Below are positions 17,698-28,100 of a stretch of DNA of 64,000 nt, one piece after another. Below the pieces are notes generated by a model. It was not told where the DNA came from. It did not search any database and worked only from the letters and a program-made list of their open reading frames with translations. The stretch's first letter is position 1. Each line of letters starts with the position of its first letter. Position numbers and translations under genes: made by a program. The stretch is from Sphingobium sp. TKS (GTDB lineage: Bacteria; Pseudomonadota; Alphaproteobacteria; Sphingomonadales; Sphingomonadaceae), in NCBI RefSeq assembly GCF_001563265.1, contig NZ_CP005084.1, positions 380,001 to 444,000 of the forward strand, read 5' to 3'.

Positions 17698-19280
17698 GCC
17701 GCCTGCGTGCGCTGGTGGATGCGCGTGATCGCATCGATGCCGGAAAGCAAAGATCCCTCCATCCAGCCACCATAATAGCTGGCATGCTCGCCCGCCAGCA
17801 CCACACGCCCGTCGATCGCGACGAGATTCTGATAATGCGCCGCCCGGTTCTCCTCGCTCCAGCGCGAGGTGCAACCCAATATCCAGGGCACGCGGCTCCA
17901 CGGCACCGACACGCCGTTCATGAACTCCTTGCGATATTGCGGATGGAAAATCTCGCCCTGAGCCAACGCCGCCTCGATCCGCTCCTGCGGAGTCATGCCG
18001 GTCAGCTCGAAGGCGCCTGCGTCGCGGGCGAAGGCGCCCAGCAGCACCGCCGGTCCGTTCGAGAAAAAGCGGTCATTGGGATAGGATAGCTGCGCGATCG
18101 GCTGGTCGGTGAAGCTGTGACCGCCATAGATATTGTCATCCTCCTCCCAGAAGCGGCGCTTGAACTCCAGCCCCATTTTGAGCTGACCCGCATAGGGCAC
18201 CGCCTTCATCGCCGCCGCCAGCTTCGGTCCCACCTGCATCTCGACCTGGCTGATGATCGACAGCGGGATGGTGCACACGCACCAGTCGGCGCTGACGCTG
18301 TTCATCTTGCCGCTCGGTACATCCTTGTAGCTGACGGTCACGCCCTTGCCGCTCTGGGCGACCTTTGTGACTTTTGCATTATAGGTGATGAGCTTGCCGA
18401 CTTGGCCAGCGAAGGCCTTGCCGATCATATCCATGCCGCCCACCGGCTGGAACATCGTCGTCTGCATCACATAGTTGAAATAGAAGCTCATGGCCGTCCA
18501 GACCTGCGGGTCGAGCACGTCACCAAGTTTCGCGATCTGCGATGGCGAGGGCGCGCCCTCCACGCCCCCGCCCGGCGGCCGATCGTACCCCCGCTGGGCG
18601 GAGACGGCAACGCTGCTGGTATAGGCCATATTGTCGTCCAGCACGCCCCAGTGGCGGAGCGCCTCCAGCAACTTCTCCTTGTCTTCCGCGCTCACGCTGC
18701 CATCCAGCGCCTTGGCGTTCGCCGCTTTCGCCAGCAATTCCGATGTGTGGCCCCGGAAGTCGGTTGCCACCGCCTTGTAGCGCTGCGGCTTGCCGCCGAA
18801 CGCCTCGCTCGAATGGATGAAGCCATTGTGGTTGAGCTGGATGAACGGCTCCAGCGCCACGCCAAACTGCCTGCAATAATGCAGCAGGCAGTTATGGTGA
18901 TGCGGAATGCGCCAGGGACCGGGATTGATATAGTTGCCAGGCGCGAACTGCACCTTCTGCACGGTGCCATCGCTTTCGGTGAAGATATCGCCGCCGCGCA
19001 GCGTATAGTTCCGGCCGCCCGGACGATCCTGAAACTCCAGCAGTTTGACCTGATAACCCGCCTTTTCCAGTTCATAGGCTGCAACCATCCCGGCAAGGCC
19101 AGCGCCCAGCACGACGACCGATGCGCCCGGTTTCGCGCCGGACAGGACCGGCGGCCCGTCGAACTGGGTTTCGGCGGCATGGCCCAGCGCGGTCATCGCC
19201 TGATACATGGCCGCCGCGCCACCCATCTTGCCGATCAGGCTCAGGAGCTGGCGGCGGCTCGGCTGCGTGCTATTCTCCAT
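17694..19280 (-). CDS. Tat-exported FAD-dependent amine oxidase/dehydrogenase
   Basis: A 528-residue flavin monoamine-oxidase-family enzyme. It starts with a twin-arginine signal (SRRQLLSLIG, Arg9-Arg10), so it is exported folded with FAD. The dinucleotide fold VVVLGAGLAGMVAAYELE (GAGLAG 59-64) is followed by the GG doublet region FQDRPGGRNYTLRGG. The C-terminal FAD motif VVLAGEHASYYGGWMEGSL is intact. It probably oxidises a primary or secondary amine, or an L-amino acid, to an imine in the periplasm. Its stop overlaps the cytochrome c start, suggesting it acts as a dehydrogenase feeding the respiratory chain rather than oxygen. The exported Rid protein encoded just upstream would hydrolyse the imine. 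Confidence 0.88.
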   Translation of the reverse strand: MENSTQPSRRQLLSLIGKMGGAAAMYQAMTALGHAAETQFDGPPVLSGAKPGASVVVLGAGLAGMVAAYELEKAGYQVKLLEFQDRPGGRNYTLRGGDIFTESDGTVQKVQFAPGNYINPGPWRIPHHHNCLLHYCRQFGVALEPFIQLNHNGFIHSSEAFGGKPQRYKAVATDFRGHTSELLAKAANAKALDGSVSAEDKEKLLEALRHWGVLDDNMAYTSSVAVSAQRGYDRPPGGGVEGAPSPSQIAKLGDVLDPQVWTAMSFYFNYVMQTTMFQPVGGMDMIGKAFAGQVGKLITYNAKVTKVAQSGKGVTVSYKDVPSGKMNSVSADWCVCTIPLSIISQVEMQVGPKLAAAMKAVPYAGQLKMGLEFKRRFWEEDDNIYGGHSFTDQPIAQLSYPNDRFFSNGPAVLLGAFARDAGAFELTGMTPQERIEAALAQGEIFHPQYRKEFMNGVSVPWSRVPWILGCTSRWSEENRAAHYQNLVAIDGRVVLAGEHASYYGGWMEGSLLSGIDAITRIHQRTQAA

Positions 19281-19310
19281 AAATACCCCCTGTGCACGGC
19301 GGCGGAAGGT

Positions 19311-19814
19311 TCAGTTGCCCTTGGCCGCGATCGCCTCGATCTCGATCAGTTGCTGCGGCCGGGCGAGACCCGCGATCTGGAAGGCCGACCGCGTCGGCAG
19401 ATTGGGCTGCTCGGCCGTGCCGAAGAATGTCTTGTACGCCCGCGTCATGCCGTCACGGTCCATTTTCCCGCCCAATTTGGGGTCGCCGACCAGGAAGACG
19501 GTCAGCTTGACGACATCGCCCATGGTAAGGCCCATCTCCGCAAGCTGGGCCTTCATCTTGGTGAAGATCGACAGGGCCTGCGCCTCGGTATCGCCAAAGG
19601 CGTTCGGGCTTTCCATATCCTTGGGATCGATCGGCGCTCCCGTAGCCCCGGAAAGGAAATAGAGCGTGCTGCCGGGCGGGACCACAGCGGCGCTGGCGAT
19701 CATCGCGCCGGGGGTCTGCTTATGTTCGACCGGTGCGGCATGGGCCGTTGACGACAAGGCAGTGGCCGCCGCAATGCCCATAAGAGAAAGCCTGAACGCT
19801 GACGGATTTGCCAT
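19311..19814 (-). CDS. Exported Rid-family (YjgF/RidA) protein
   Basis: A 167-residue Rid protein with an N-terminal Sec signal (MANPSAFRLSLMGIAAATA, cleavage after AHA). Rid proteins are usually cytoplasmic and about 130 residues, so the leader is notable. The catalytic-type arginine is Arg142 in NLPTRSAF, and the end IEIEAIAA matches the family, so it is probably an active imine/enamine deaminase. The start at 19814 has TGGGGGCG upstream; a longer frame to 19832 lacks one. It precedes the amine oxidase by 30 bp on the same strand. The obvious role is to hydrolyse the imine made by that enzyme. Confidence 0.88.
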   Translation of the reverse strand: MANPSAFRLSLMGIAAATALSSTAHAAPVEHKQTPGAMIASAAVVPPGSTLYFLSGATGAPIDPKDMESPNAFGDTEAQALSIFTKMKAQLAEMGLTMGDVVKLTVFLVGDPKLGGKMDRDGMTRAYKTFFGTAEQPNLPTRSAFQIAGLARPQQLIEIEAIAAKGN

Positions 19815-19897
19815 GCACGCCCCCATTCCCATAGTGCTGATGCTGTATCCGGGAGAACGAGGCGCGGAGGAAAACCCGCCATGTTCATGTCGCCATC

Positions 19898-22846
19898 CTA
19901 TTTTCCGCCGGAAACAAGGTCTCCGACATCATAATATCTCCCGTTGGCGATCACCTTCCGCACGTTGAAAGTGTTCGCGATATTCTCGCGCGGATCCCCC
20001 GCAAGAAGGGTGATGTCGGCCAGCTTGCCAGCCTCCAATGTTCCTGCATCCAGATTGAGCGACTTTGCCGAATTGACGGTCGCCGTCTGCAACGCCTGAA
20101 AGGGCGTCAGCCCCGCATCGACATAGGAGGAAATCTCCGCATGCAGATTGGTCGCGATCATCGTATCCGTGCCCGCCGTGACCAGCGCGCCGGCATCATA
20201 GATCTTCTTCAGGCTCTGCAGACTTCCCGCCATCATGGGCCGCAGCATCGCCGCCATGGGATCGCTCTCCGTCACGGTCTTGCGCGCCCAGATCGGATAG
20301 AGGTTAAGGCGCGGATCGTCGCGATAAGCCGGATTTTTCTCCAGATAGCCGGCCAGCGCGCCGAAATTGGTCGGCGTCAAGGTCCGGCCGCTGCGGCCGA
20401 AAAGCTGAATGACATCCTCATAGGCCATGCCCATCGGTCCCTGCTTGGGCGAATAGCCGCGGCGGCTGGTCGCGCCCAGATGCTCGGTCGCGTCGACGCC
20501 GGTATAGGCGGCAGGGAAGATTTCATGGCCGGTGACGGGAACGCCCATCTGATGCGCGGCCTCCACGATGCGCCGCTGGTAGATGTCGGGCATGCGGACA
20601 TAGCTTTTCAATATGTCATATTTCAGGATGCGGGCGCGCTCCAGTTCCCGCTCCAGATGGGCCGGGCCTGAGACGGCGACGCCCATCTTGTAATAGACGC
20701 GCTGCCATTCGAACAGCGGGCCGTTGACATAGAGGCGGGGGGATGGGCGGACGCCCGCTTCGGCGGCTTCCCTGTCCTCGATCGCGTCATAGACCTGATT
20801 GCCCGGATCGCGGACGGTGGTGATGCCATAGGCCAGCCATGCCCGTTCCAGATTGGAACCGAAATCCTTCTGCAAATGGGCGTGATGCTCGATCAGGCCG
20901 GGAATGGCGGTAAGGCCGGTGCCGTCGATAAAATGTTCCGCCCGATGCAAGGCCGGATCGTGATCGCGGATCGCCGCGATGCGGTTGCCCTCGATCACGA
21001 TGTCCTTGTCATGCTGGGTCTCGTCGCGGACAGAGTCCACCAGATTGCTGACATGGATCACCGTCCGTCCGGTCGGATTGGCGAGGCGGTAAGTGAGGTC
21101 GACCGGAATCTCCCGGATCACGCCGGTTTCGGTGTCGATCGTCTTCAGCTTGTCCGACGACTGGTAGAGGATGGTGCGTGAATCGGCGGTCCAGGTGGGA
21201 AAATAGGAAATTTCGGATGTATAGCTGCGCGGCGGCCCCATAGGCTTGCCGTCCGCGCCCACCGGCCAGATTTTCAGCAGGCCTTCATAAATGGCCGCCA
21301 TCTTCGTTCCGTCCGGCGACCAGGCAGGACCGCCGCCGCCCCGCGTGTCCGTTCCCGCATTGGCCTGCGGCAACTGCCAGAAGGGTTCGCCCTTGCCATC
21401 GGCGGGAATCACATAGACCTGATTGGTGCCTTCGCGGAAACTGTTCGAATATTTATAGGATAGCGCAATCGCGACATATTTGCCGTCCGCCGACCAGCTT
21501 GGGCTGCCCGGCTGGCCCAGCGACTCTGCAAGCCGCGTCACCTTCCCGCTTGCCACGTCGACGACGCAGACGCCAGCGACGCCCCAGCGGCCATCGACAT
21601 CGAGGAAGGCGATCCGGCTGCCGTCATGCGACCAGGCCGCGCCCAGGGGCTGGGTGTCGATATTGGTGAGCTTGCGATCCTTGCCGGTCTTGAGGTCGCG
21701 TATCCAGAGTTGCGGCAAGCCGCCGCCCTTGTCGGAGGTATAGACGATGCTCTGCCCGTCGGGTGACCAGGCGGGATCAGCATCCAGCGCGGCGTCCTTG
21801 GTCAGATTCTCCGGCACACCGCCCTTGGAGGACATCCAATAGAGATCGCCCAGCGCCACGAAGGCGATCCTACTGCCGTCGGGCGAGATGGTCGGATGCA
21901 CGATGCCCAGCGCCTTGCGGGGCGCGGTGGAATCCCAGTCGCGTTTCGCCCGCGCATAGCTGGGCTTCACCGCCTCCAGCGTGGCGGCGAAATCGACGGT
22001 GGAGAGGCGTCCGCCGGTACGGTGCCTGATCTTGCCGTCCGACACGTAATAATAGCCGCCCTTCCCCCAGCTTATGCGGAAGGGAAAGACATTCTCGGTT
22101 CCGCTGATGGTTTTGCCATCCACTTCCAGATGGCTGCCCTTGGCGTCTTGCACCACATAAGCGAGGTCACCGGCGGGACCGAAGGAGGGGGCATCGACCC
22201 TCCCCGCCACCTGTTTGAGTAGGCTTTCCTTGCCGTCGGCCAGGGTCGTCGCATAGAGCGCCGTCTTCGCGCCGTCGATCCCGGCATAGGCGATGCGGAC
22301 ACCGTCCGGCGACCAGCTCGGCATCCGGTCCTCGCGGGGGTTGCTGCTGAGTTGCTTCACCGCCCCGCTTGCGACGTCCAGCGTCCAGATGTCGTAATTG
22401 CCGCTGCGGTCGGAGGAAAAGGCGATGGTCTTGCCATCGGGGGACCAGGCCGGTTCGCGGTCGTCCCATGCGCCCTCGGTCAGCTTGCGCATGTCGGTGC
22501 CGTCAGGCTTGATGGTCCAGAGATCATAGCCACCCTCGCGATAGGCGAAATAGGCAAGCCGCGAACCATCGGGCGACCACACCGGCTGGCGCGCATCGTT
22601 GAAATAGTCGGTGATGCGCTTCGCCTTCCCGCCCTTGGCCGGGATGATCCAGAGGCTGCCCTGAAGGTCGACCGCCAGCCATTTGCCGTCGGGGGAGACC
22701 GATACGGCCATGGAGGTGCCCTCATGCACGTCGAAGGCAACCGGCTTTTCGCCTCCGGGCGGCGGGAGATTGGCCGGCTGGGCATAGGCTTGCACGGCGC
22801 AGGCCGACAGCAGGGCGACAGAAAGAAACTTCAGGGGAGACTTCAT
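19898..22846 (-). CDS. Exported TolB-like beta-propeller/amidohydrolase fusion
   Basis: A 982-residue exported protein (signal ending ACAVQAYA; ATG 22846 after GAGGG). Residues about 40-600 contain many PD40/TolB repeats of the form WSPDG-x-x-I-A (SVSPDGKWLAV, VWSPDGSRLAY, AWSPDGKTIAF), making one or two propellers. The C-terminal 380 residues are a metal-dependent amidohydrolase: IEHHAHL supplies the HxH pair, GHEIFPAAYTG a further histidine, and TAGTDTMIATNLHAE the late aspartate. Such fusions probably gate or bind a peptide-like substrate with the propeller and hydrolyse an amide, imide or dipeptide. It is downstream of the first gamma-glutamyltransferase by 12 bp, so the two are co-transcribed. 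Confidence 0.87.
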   Translation of the reverse strand: MKSPLKFLSVALLSACAVQAYAQPANLPPPGGEKPVAFDVHEGTSMAVSVSPDGKWLAVDLQGSLWIIPAKGGKAKRITDYFNDARQPVWSPDGSRLAYFAYREGGYDLWTIKPDGTDMRKLTEGAWDDREPAWSPDGKTIAFSSDRSGNYDIWTLDVASGAVKQLSSNPREDRMPSWSPDGVRIAYAGIDGAKTALYATTLADGKESLLKQVAGRVDAPSFGPAGDLAYVVQDAKGSHLEVDGKTISGTENVFPFRISWGKGGYYYVSDGKIRHRTGGRLSTVDFAATLEAVKPSYARAKRDWDSTAPRKALGIVHPTISPDGSRIAFVALGDLYWMSSKGGVPENLTKDAALDADPAWSPDGQSIVYTSDKGGGLPQLWIRDLKTGKDRKLTNIDTQPLGAAWSHDGSRIAFLDVDGRWGVAGVCVVDVASGKVTRLAESLGQPGSPSWSADGKYVAIALSYKYSNSFREGTNQVYVIPADGKGEPFWQLPQANAGTDTRGGGGPAWSPDGTKMAAIYEGLLKIWPVGADGKPMGPPRSYTSEISYFPTWTADSRTILYQSSDKLKTIDTETGVIREIPVDLTYRLANPTGRTVIHVSNLVDSVRDETQHDKDIVIEGNRIAAIRDHDPALHRAEHFIDGTGLTAIPGLIEHHAHLQKDFGSNLERAWLAYGITTVRDPGNQVYDAIEDREAAEAGVRPSPRLYVNGPLFEWQRVYYKMGVAVSGPAHLERELERARILKYDILKSYVRMPDIYQRRIVEAAHQMGVPVTGHEIFPAAYTGVDATEHLGATSRRGYSPKQGPMGMAYEDVIQLFGRSGRTLTPTNFGALAGYLEKNPAYRDDPRLNLYPIWARKTVTESDPMAAMLRPMMAGSLQSLKKIYDAGALVTAGTDTMIATNLHAEISSYVDAGLTPFQALQTATVNSAKSLNLDAGTLEAGKLADITLLAGDPRENIANTFNVRKVIANGRYYDVGDLVSGGK

Positions 22847-22858
22847 CAACACACCCTC

Positions 22859-24736
22859 TTACCAGCCGAAGACATAGCGTTCGCGGCGCACATCCGCCCC
22901 GCCGCGCAAAGTGCCGCTGCCCGGCACGACCCCGGCGGCGACGATGCCGGTGGAAACCGCGAAAGGCCCCAGCACGTCGAGCTTGTGCCCGCGCGCGGTC
23001 AGATCGTCGCGCACCGCCTGGGGCACCCGGTTTTCGATTTCCAACACCCCCGGCTCATCCTTCTTGATCGCGAAGGAGGCATGAAAATGGTTGCTGTTGA
23101 TGCGCGGCGCCTCAATCGCGGCCTGGAGCGGCTGGTCGAAGGCCAGCACGCGCAGCAGCACGTTCATGATCTGCTGGTCCTGATTGTCGCCGCCTGGCGT
23201 GCCGATCGCCAGATAAGGCGCCCCGTCCTTCAGCACCATGGAGGGAGAAAGCGTCGTGCGCGGCCGCTTTCCGGGCGCCAGCACATTGGGGCTTTCGGGG
23301 TCGAGATCGAAGACGGTGAGCCGGTTGCTCATCGGCACGCCGGTGTCGCCCGCAATATAGGCGCCGCCCAGCAGCCAGCCCGAACTGGGCGTGGCGCTGA
23401 ACAGATTGCCGTCCTTGTCGACCACTTCGATGGCGGTTGTGTCTGCTGTGGGACGCGGCGGCGCTTTCAGCCTGTGCGGGGTGAAAACGGGTGTGGTGCG
23501 CGCCTTGCCCTCATAAGCCCAGGGATCGCCATAGCGATGCTCCAGCGACGCCTTCGGCCCGATCTGCTTCACCCGGTCGGCCGCATAAGCCTTGGACAGC
23601 AGACCCTTCATCGGCACGGTCGCGAAATCAGGATCCCCGAAATAGGCGTTGCGGTCATCGAAGGCGAGCTTGATCGATTCCGCGACGGTGTGGAGATAGG
23701 GCGCCGAACCCGGCTCCATCGATGCGATGCCCGCCGCCTCGGCTATGTTGAGGGCCATGAGCATGGCCGGACCCTGACTCCAAAATCCGCCCTTATAGAC
23801 TTCATAGCCGAAGACGCTGGTCATGGCAGGGACTTCGACCTTGCCCTTGTAGCTGGCAAGGTCTTCATAGCGCATCAGGCCGCCGTCTCGCTCCATCGCC
23901 GCGCCGATCCGCCGGGCGATGTCGCCCTTGTAGAAGGCGTCGCGCCCCGCCTGGATCGCCGCCTTGCGGTTCTTCGTCTTCTTGTACGCGGCCCGATCCG
24001 CCTCCGCGATGATGCGGATGGTCCTCGCCAAATTGGGCTGGCGGAAGATTTCGCCCACTTTCGGCAATGCCCCGCCCGGATAATAGGTGTCGTAGGCGTC
24101 CTTCCATTTGGACGTGGCTTTCTTCTGACTGACGAACACTTCGGCCAGGAAATTATACATGACGAAACCGTCCGCCAATTCGATGGCGGGTTGGAGAACC
24201 TGGTCGAGCGTCATCGTGCCATTGAGTTGCAACGCCAACGCCATGGCGTCCACCATGGCGGGAACCGTGCCGCCATTGGGACCGTTGCCTGGAATGACGC
24301 CCGCCTTGGCGAACTTGTCCGGCGTGGCGAGCGCGGGCGCGACGCCCTGGCCGTTCACCAGCGAGACTTTCTTCGCCTTCGCGTCATAGATGATGGTCGG
24401 CGCTTCGCCGCCAAAGCCGAAATGCGAAATTTCCGTCACGGCCGCCGCGAACACCGCCGCAACGCCCGCGTCCGTCGCATTGCCGCCCGCCATCAATATG
24501 CGCGTCCCCGCCGCCACTGCATAATGACGTCCGGCGGCAACGATGCCGAAACTGCCGACAATCTCCGGCCGCAGCGTCTCTCCCGCGCTTACCAGCCGGG
24601 TGGGTTCCAGCGGCGCCTTGGCGGAGGAAGCCTCCTGCGCCAAGGCCGATGTCCCAGTCTGGGCCAGAGCGGCGCCGCCAACGGCCAATGCCGCCAAGTC
24701 ACGACGGCTCAATCCCTGCTTTGCGCTCTCGCTCAT
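22859..24736 (-). CDS. ggt: Gamma-glutamyltransferase (first copy)
   Basis: A 625-residue N-terminal-nucleophile hydrolase of the gamma-glutamyltranspeptidase family. It begins with a Tat signal (SRRDLAALAVG) at ATG 24736; a longer frame to 24841 has no better start. The precursor should cleave before the threonine in ADTTAIEVVDKDGN (about Thr433), which becomes the nucleophile of the small subunit. IGTPGGDNQDQQI and the MVLKDG segment are typical small-subunit motifs. Family members cut or transfer the gamma-glutamyl group of glutathione and related amides. It is divergent from a TonB receptor and upstream of the amidohydrolase fusion. The usual PSSG-type serines in the substrate loop are present as ATPSSGW. 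Confidence 0.9.
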   Translation of the reverse strand: MSESAKQGLSRRDLAALAVGGAALAQTGTSALAQEASSAKAPLEPTRLVSAGETLRPEIVGSFGIVAAGRHYAVAAGTRILMAGGNATDAGVAAVFAAAVTEISHFGFGGEAPTIIYDAKAKKVSLVNGQGVAPALATPDKFAKAGVIPGNGPNGGTVPAMVDAMALALQLNGTMTLDQVLQPAIELADGFVMYNFLAEVFVSQKKATSKWKDAYDTYYPGGALPKVGEIFRQPNLARTIRIIAEADRAAYKKTKNRKAAIQAGRDAFYKGDIARRIGAAMERDGGLMRYEDLASYKGKVEVPAMTSVFGYEVYKGGFWSQGPAMLMALNIAEAAGIASMEPGSAPYLHTVAESIKLAFDDRNAYFGDPDFATVPMKGLLSKAYAADRVKQIGPKASLEHRYGDPWAYEGKARTTPVFTPHRLKAPPRPTADTTAIEVVDKDGNLFSATPSSGWLLGGAYIAGDTGVPMSNRLTVFDLDPESPNVLAPGKRPRTTLSPSMVLKDGAPYLAIGTPGGDNQDQQIMNVLLRVLAFDQPLQAAIEAPRINSNHFHASFAIKKDEPGVLEIENRVPQAVRDDLTARGHKLDVLGPFAVSTGIVAAGVVPGSGTLRGGADVRRERYVFGW

Positions 24737-25192
24737 GAATGAAGATCCCCCGTAATCGGCATAGTCAGAGCTATCCGAGGGAAAGGACGCGTCTGCCTTG
24801 CCGGTCTTCCTCCCTGTAACGAGATCGATCCCTATTTCCACTATGCTTCAGAAAATTTCATAGGATTTGAAAAATATTCATCCCGGCATGGTGGAAATTA
24901 TGATCTCATCAGTTCTACTATCTTGAACGGGCGTGGATGTGGGCGCTTCGCCCGTCAATGCATGCTGACGGCGTGAGGTCGGAGGCGAAATGGCCCACAC
25001 GGGGGATGGTGCCGGAACTCCAGTTATCGGGGGATCCGCGAATGCACAGTCTGGGCAAATTCCCGTTTTCAAAAAACAATAGCCTGTCGTGCACGGGATT
25101 CATCGGCGCGCAACCGCCCGATAGCTGAAACCGCGCAAAGCCCTTTCGCCGGAGGGATCGGCGGATGGGCTTCATCACAGGGGAACAGCAAG
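24737..25192. other. Divergent regulatory region between ggt and a TonB receptor
   Basis: This 456-bp gap between divergently transcribed genes shows no convincing coding frame. It has an AT-rich core (about 24845-24900) suitable for promoters in both directions. A 7-bp inverted repeat, ACGGGCG (24927-24933) and CGCCCGT (24949-24955), could be an operator or leader hairpin. It probably co-controls the transferase/amidohydrolase pair and the receptor. Confidence 0.4.
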
Positions 25193-28100
25193 ATGAGGGT
25201 GAGAAGAAACAGCATTTCGACGCTGGCGGGAGCCAGCCTTTGGGCATTGACGGCAGGTGCCCTTCACGCACAGACGGCAACCGACAGCGCTCCGCAGGCC
25301 GAAGCGGACAGGGGCGCCGAAATCGTCGTCATCGGCTCCCAGATCAGGGGCGCGAACACGACCGGCGCCTTGCCTGTCAGCGTCGTGGGCGAACAGCAGA
25401 TAGAAGCGGTGGCCGCGGTTTCCGGCGCCGATCTCTTCCGTTCCATCCCGCAATTGGGCGGCGTGACTTTCAACGAACAGGTGCTGGGCGGCGGCAACGC
25501 CAATGCCGCGCGCGGCGACGTTTCCACGGTATCGCTGCGCGGTCTGGGCCAGGGCAACACGCTGCTGCTGATCAACGGCCGCCGCACCGTGCTCCACCCG
25601 ACGTCGCAGGCCATTACCGGCGTGGTCGATTCCGGCGTTCCGACTTTCGGTTATAATGCCAACACCATTCCGGTCGGCAATATCGCGCGCGTGGAAGTCC
25701 TGCGTGATGGCGCGGCCGCCCTCTACGGTTCTGACGCAGTTGCAGGCGTCGTCAACAACGTCCTCAATTCCGATTTCAACGGCGCCAAGTTTGACGCCCA
25801 ATATGGCGGGGCGGAAGGCACCAATCTTCGTGAATTCACCGTCAACGGCTTGATCGGCAAGGACTTTAGCGAAGGGCGCGGCAACATAACGCTGTTCGCC
25901 GGCTATGCGCAAAAGTCCAAGCTTTATCTCAGCGACCAGGACTATACCGCCAATGTCGACCGCCGCGGCTATGTGGCGGGCACGCCCTTCGCCAATGTCG
26001 CGGCATTCAACGGCACCAGCACCAGCACGCCATGGGGCACCTTCCGCGCGCTCAGTCCCGCCGCAAACGGCACCTTCCTGAACCGCACCATCACCAGCAA
26101 CGGCGTCGCTTTCACCAACAGTTCCAGCCAGTTCCACATTCAACCCAACGCCAACAGCGGGTGCCGGATCGCATCGGGCACCGCGGGAACCTGTTATGAC
26201 GACGGCAACGGCGCCACGGAAATGGCGACCGTCGACAGCAATCTGCGCTTCAATGCGCCGGCGACGTTCGACGACCTGACCACCCAGCCTTCGGTCAAGC
26301 GCATCAACCTGTTCGCCAATGGGCATTTCGACCTGACCGACGAGCTGACGCTTTATGGCGAAGCGGGCTTCTATCGCGGCAAGACGGAAGCGATCATCGG
26401 CGGCCCCGGCTCGCTCGCGAACATTCCGATCACCGTCGCGGCCAACGCCTATTGGAACCCGCTCGGTCCAGTCGGCTCGCCCAACCGCCTGCCCGGCCTG
26501 AACATAGCCGTCGTTCCGGCCACCGGCCTGCCGATCCAGATCACCTCGCTCAACTATGTCGACTTCGGATCGCGCAAGGTCGACGTGACCAATTATCAAT
26601 ATCGCTTCCTGGGCGGCCTGAAAGGCAATATCGGGGACTGGGACTGGGACACCGCCGGCCTCTATACCTGGGCCACCGCCGCGGATACGCAGGAAAATTT
26701 CTCCAATAGTTTGCTGCAAGCCGCGATCAACCGCACCACGCCCGATGCCTATAATCCCTTTAACGGCGGCTGCGTGGATACGCCGTCCGTCGGTGACTGC
26801 ACCCCGAACAATGCGGCGACCATCGACAGTTTCCGCATCAAGGCGACGCGCAAGACGCGCACGTCGCTGGCGCTGTGGGATTTCAAGATTTCCAACGCCA
26901 ATCTGCTGGGCCTGTGGGCGGACAACAGCATCGGCATCGCGGCAGGCGTCGAATATCGCCGCGAAACCTATCATGACAACCGCTCGACCTATCAGGGCGG
27001 CATTCGCGGGGTGGACACCACCTATACCGACTCCGTCACGGGCATTTTCTATGGCTCCGACCTGGGCGGCGCCAGTCCCAGCCCCGACGTGCGCGGCAAG
27101 CGCAATGTGAAGTCCGCCTATGCCGAACTCGCCATCCCGATCTTCAGCCCGGACATGGAAATTCCCTTCTTCCGCAGTCTCGATTTCCAGATCGCCGGGC
27201 GCTACGAAGACTATAGCGACGTCGGGTCGGTCGCGAAGCCGAAGATCGCGGGAAGCTGGGAACTGCTCCAGGGCCTGCGCCTGCGCGGTTCCTGGTCGCA
27301 GGGCTTCCGCGCACCCAATCTGGAGGTCATCAACACCTCCACGCTGGACCGCGTGAACACCGGCGTCGACTATGTGCTGTGCGAAGCGGACCTGCGGGCG
27401 GGCCGTATCGCCAACTTCTCCCAGTGCAACCGCAGCATCTCGGTCCTGCGGCGCAGCGGCGGCAATCCCAACCTGAAGCCGGAGGAATCACAGAGCTGGA
27501 GCTTCGGCGCGGTCTTCTCCCCGCAACTGGGCGACGGCTGGGGCAAGGTGACGTTCACCGTCGACCGCTGGAAGATCAAGCAGAAGAATGTCGTCGGTCT
27601 GCTGGACTATCAAAACGGCCTCAACCTCGACTATCTGCGGCGCGTGCAGGGCAGCAGCAATCCCAATGTCGTGCGCCGCGATCCGACCGCGGACGATGTC
27701 GCGCTGGTCGCGGGCACCGGCCTCGCCCCGGTCGGCGAGTTGCTCTATGTCGTCGCCAATTTCGAAAATCTGTTGCCGGTGACGGTGCAGGGCATCGACT
27801 TCAACCTCGACTATCTGCTGCCGACCGCGTCGATCGGCACCTTCTCGCTCAACGTCAACGCCTCGCGCCTGATCAGCTATTATGTCGATGCGCCCGCCGG
27901 TGTGACGGCGGTGATCGACGGCCGCTCGGCGGGCCTGGTGAATGCTGGCGTGCCGATCCAGGGCGGCGGCGATGTGGTCGGGCGCGACGGGCAGCCGCGC
28001 TGGCGCATCGCAGCCACGCTGGACTGGACCATGGGGCCGGTGAAGATCGGCGCCTATACCCAGTTCATCGACAGCGTGTATGAAAATGCGGTGCGCAACG

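Noticed and set aside
18117..19751. A 544-codon plus-strand frame across the amine oxidase and Rid genes
   Set aside because: Composition is Arg/His/Gln-rich with no domain pattern; the opposite strand has Tat, FAD and Rid motifs.
22352..24742. A 796-codon plus-strand frame over the amidohydrolase fusion and ggt
   Set aside because: Antisense shadow: no recognisable motif, while the minus strand encodes complete propeller repeats and the transferase nucleophile site.
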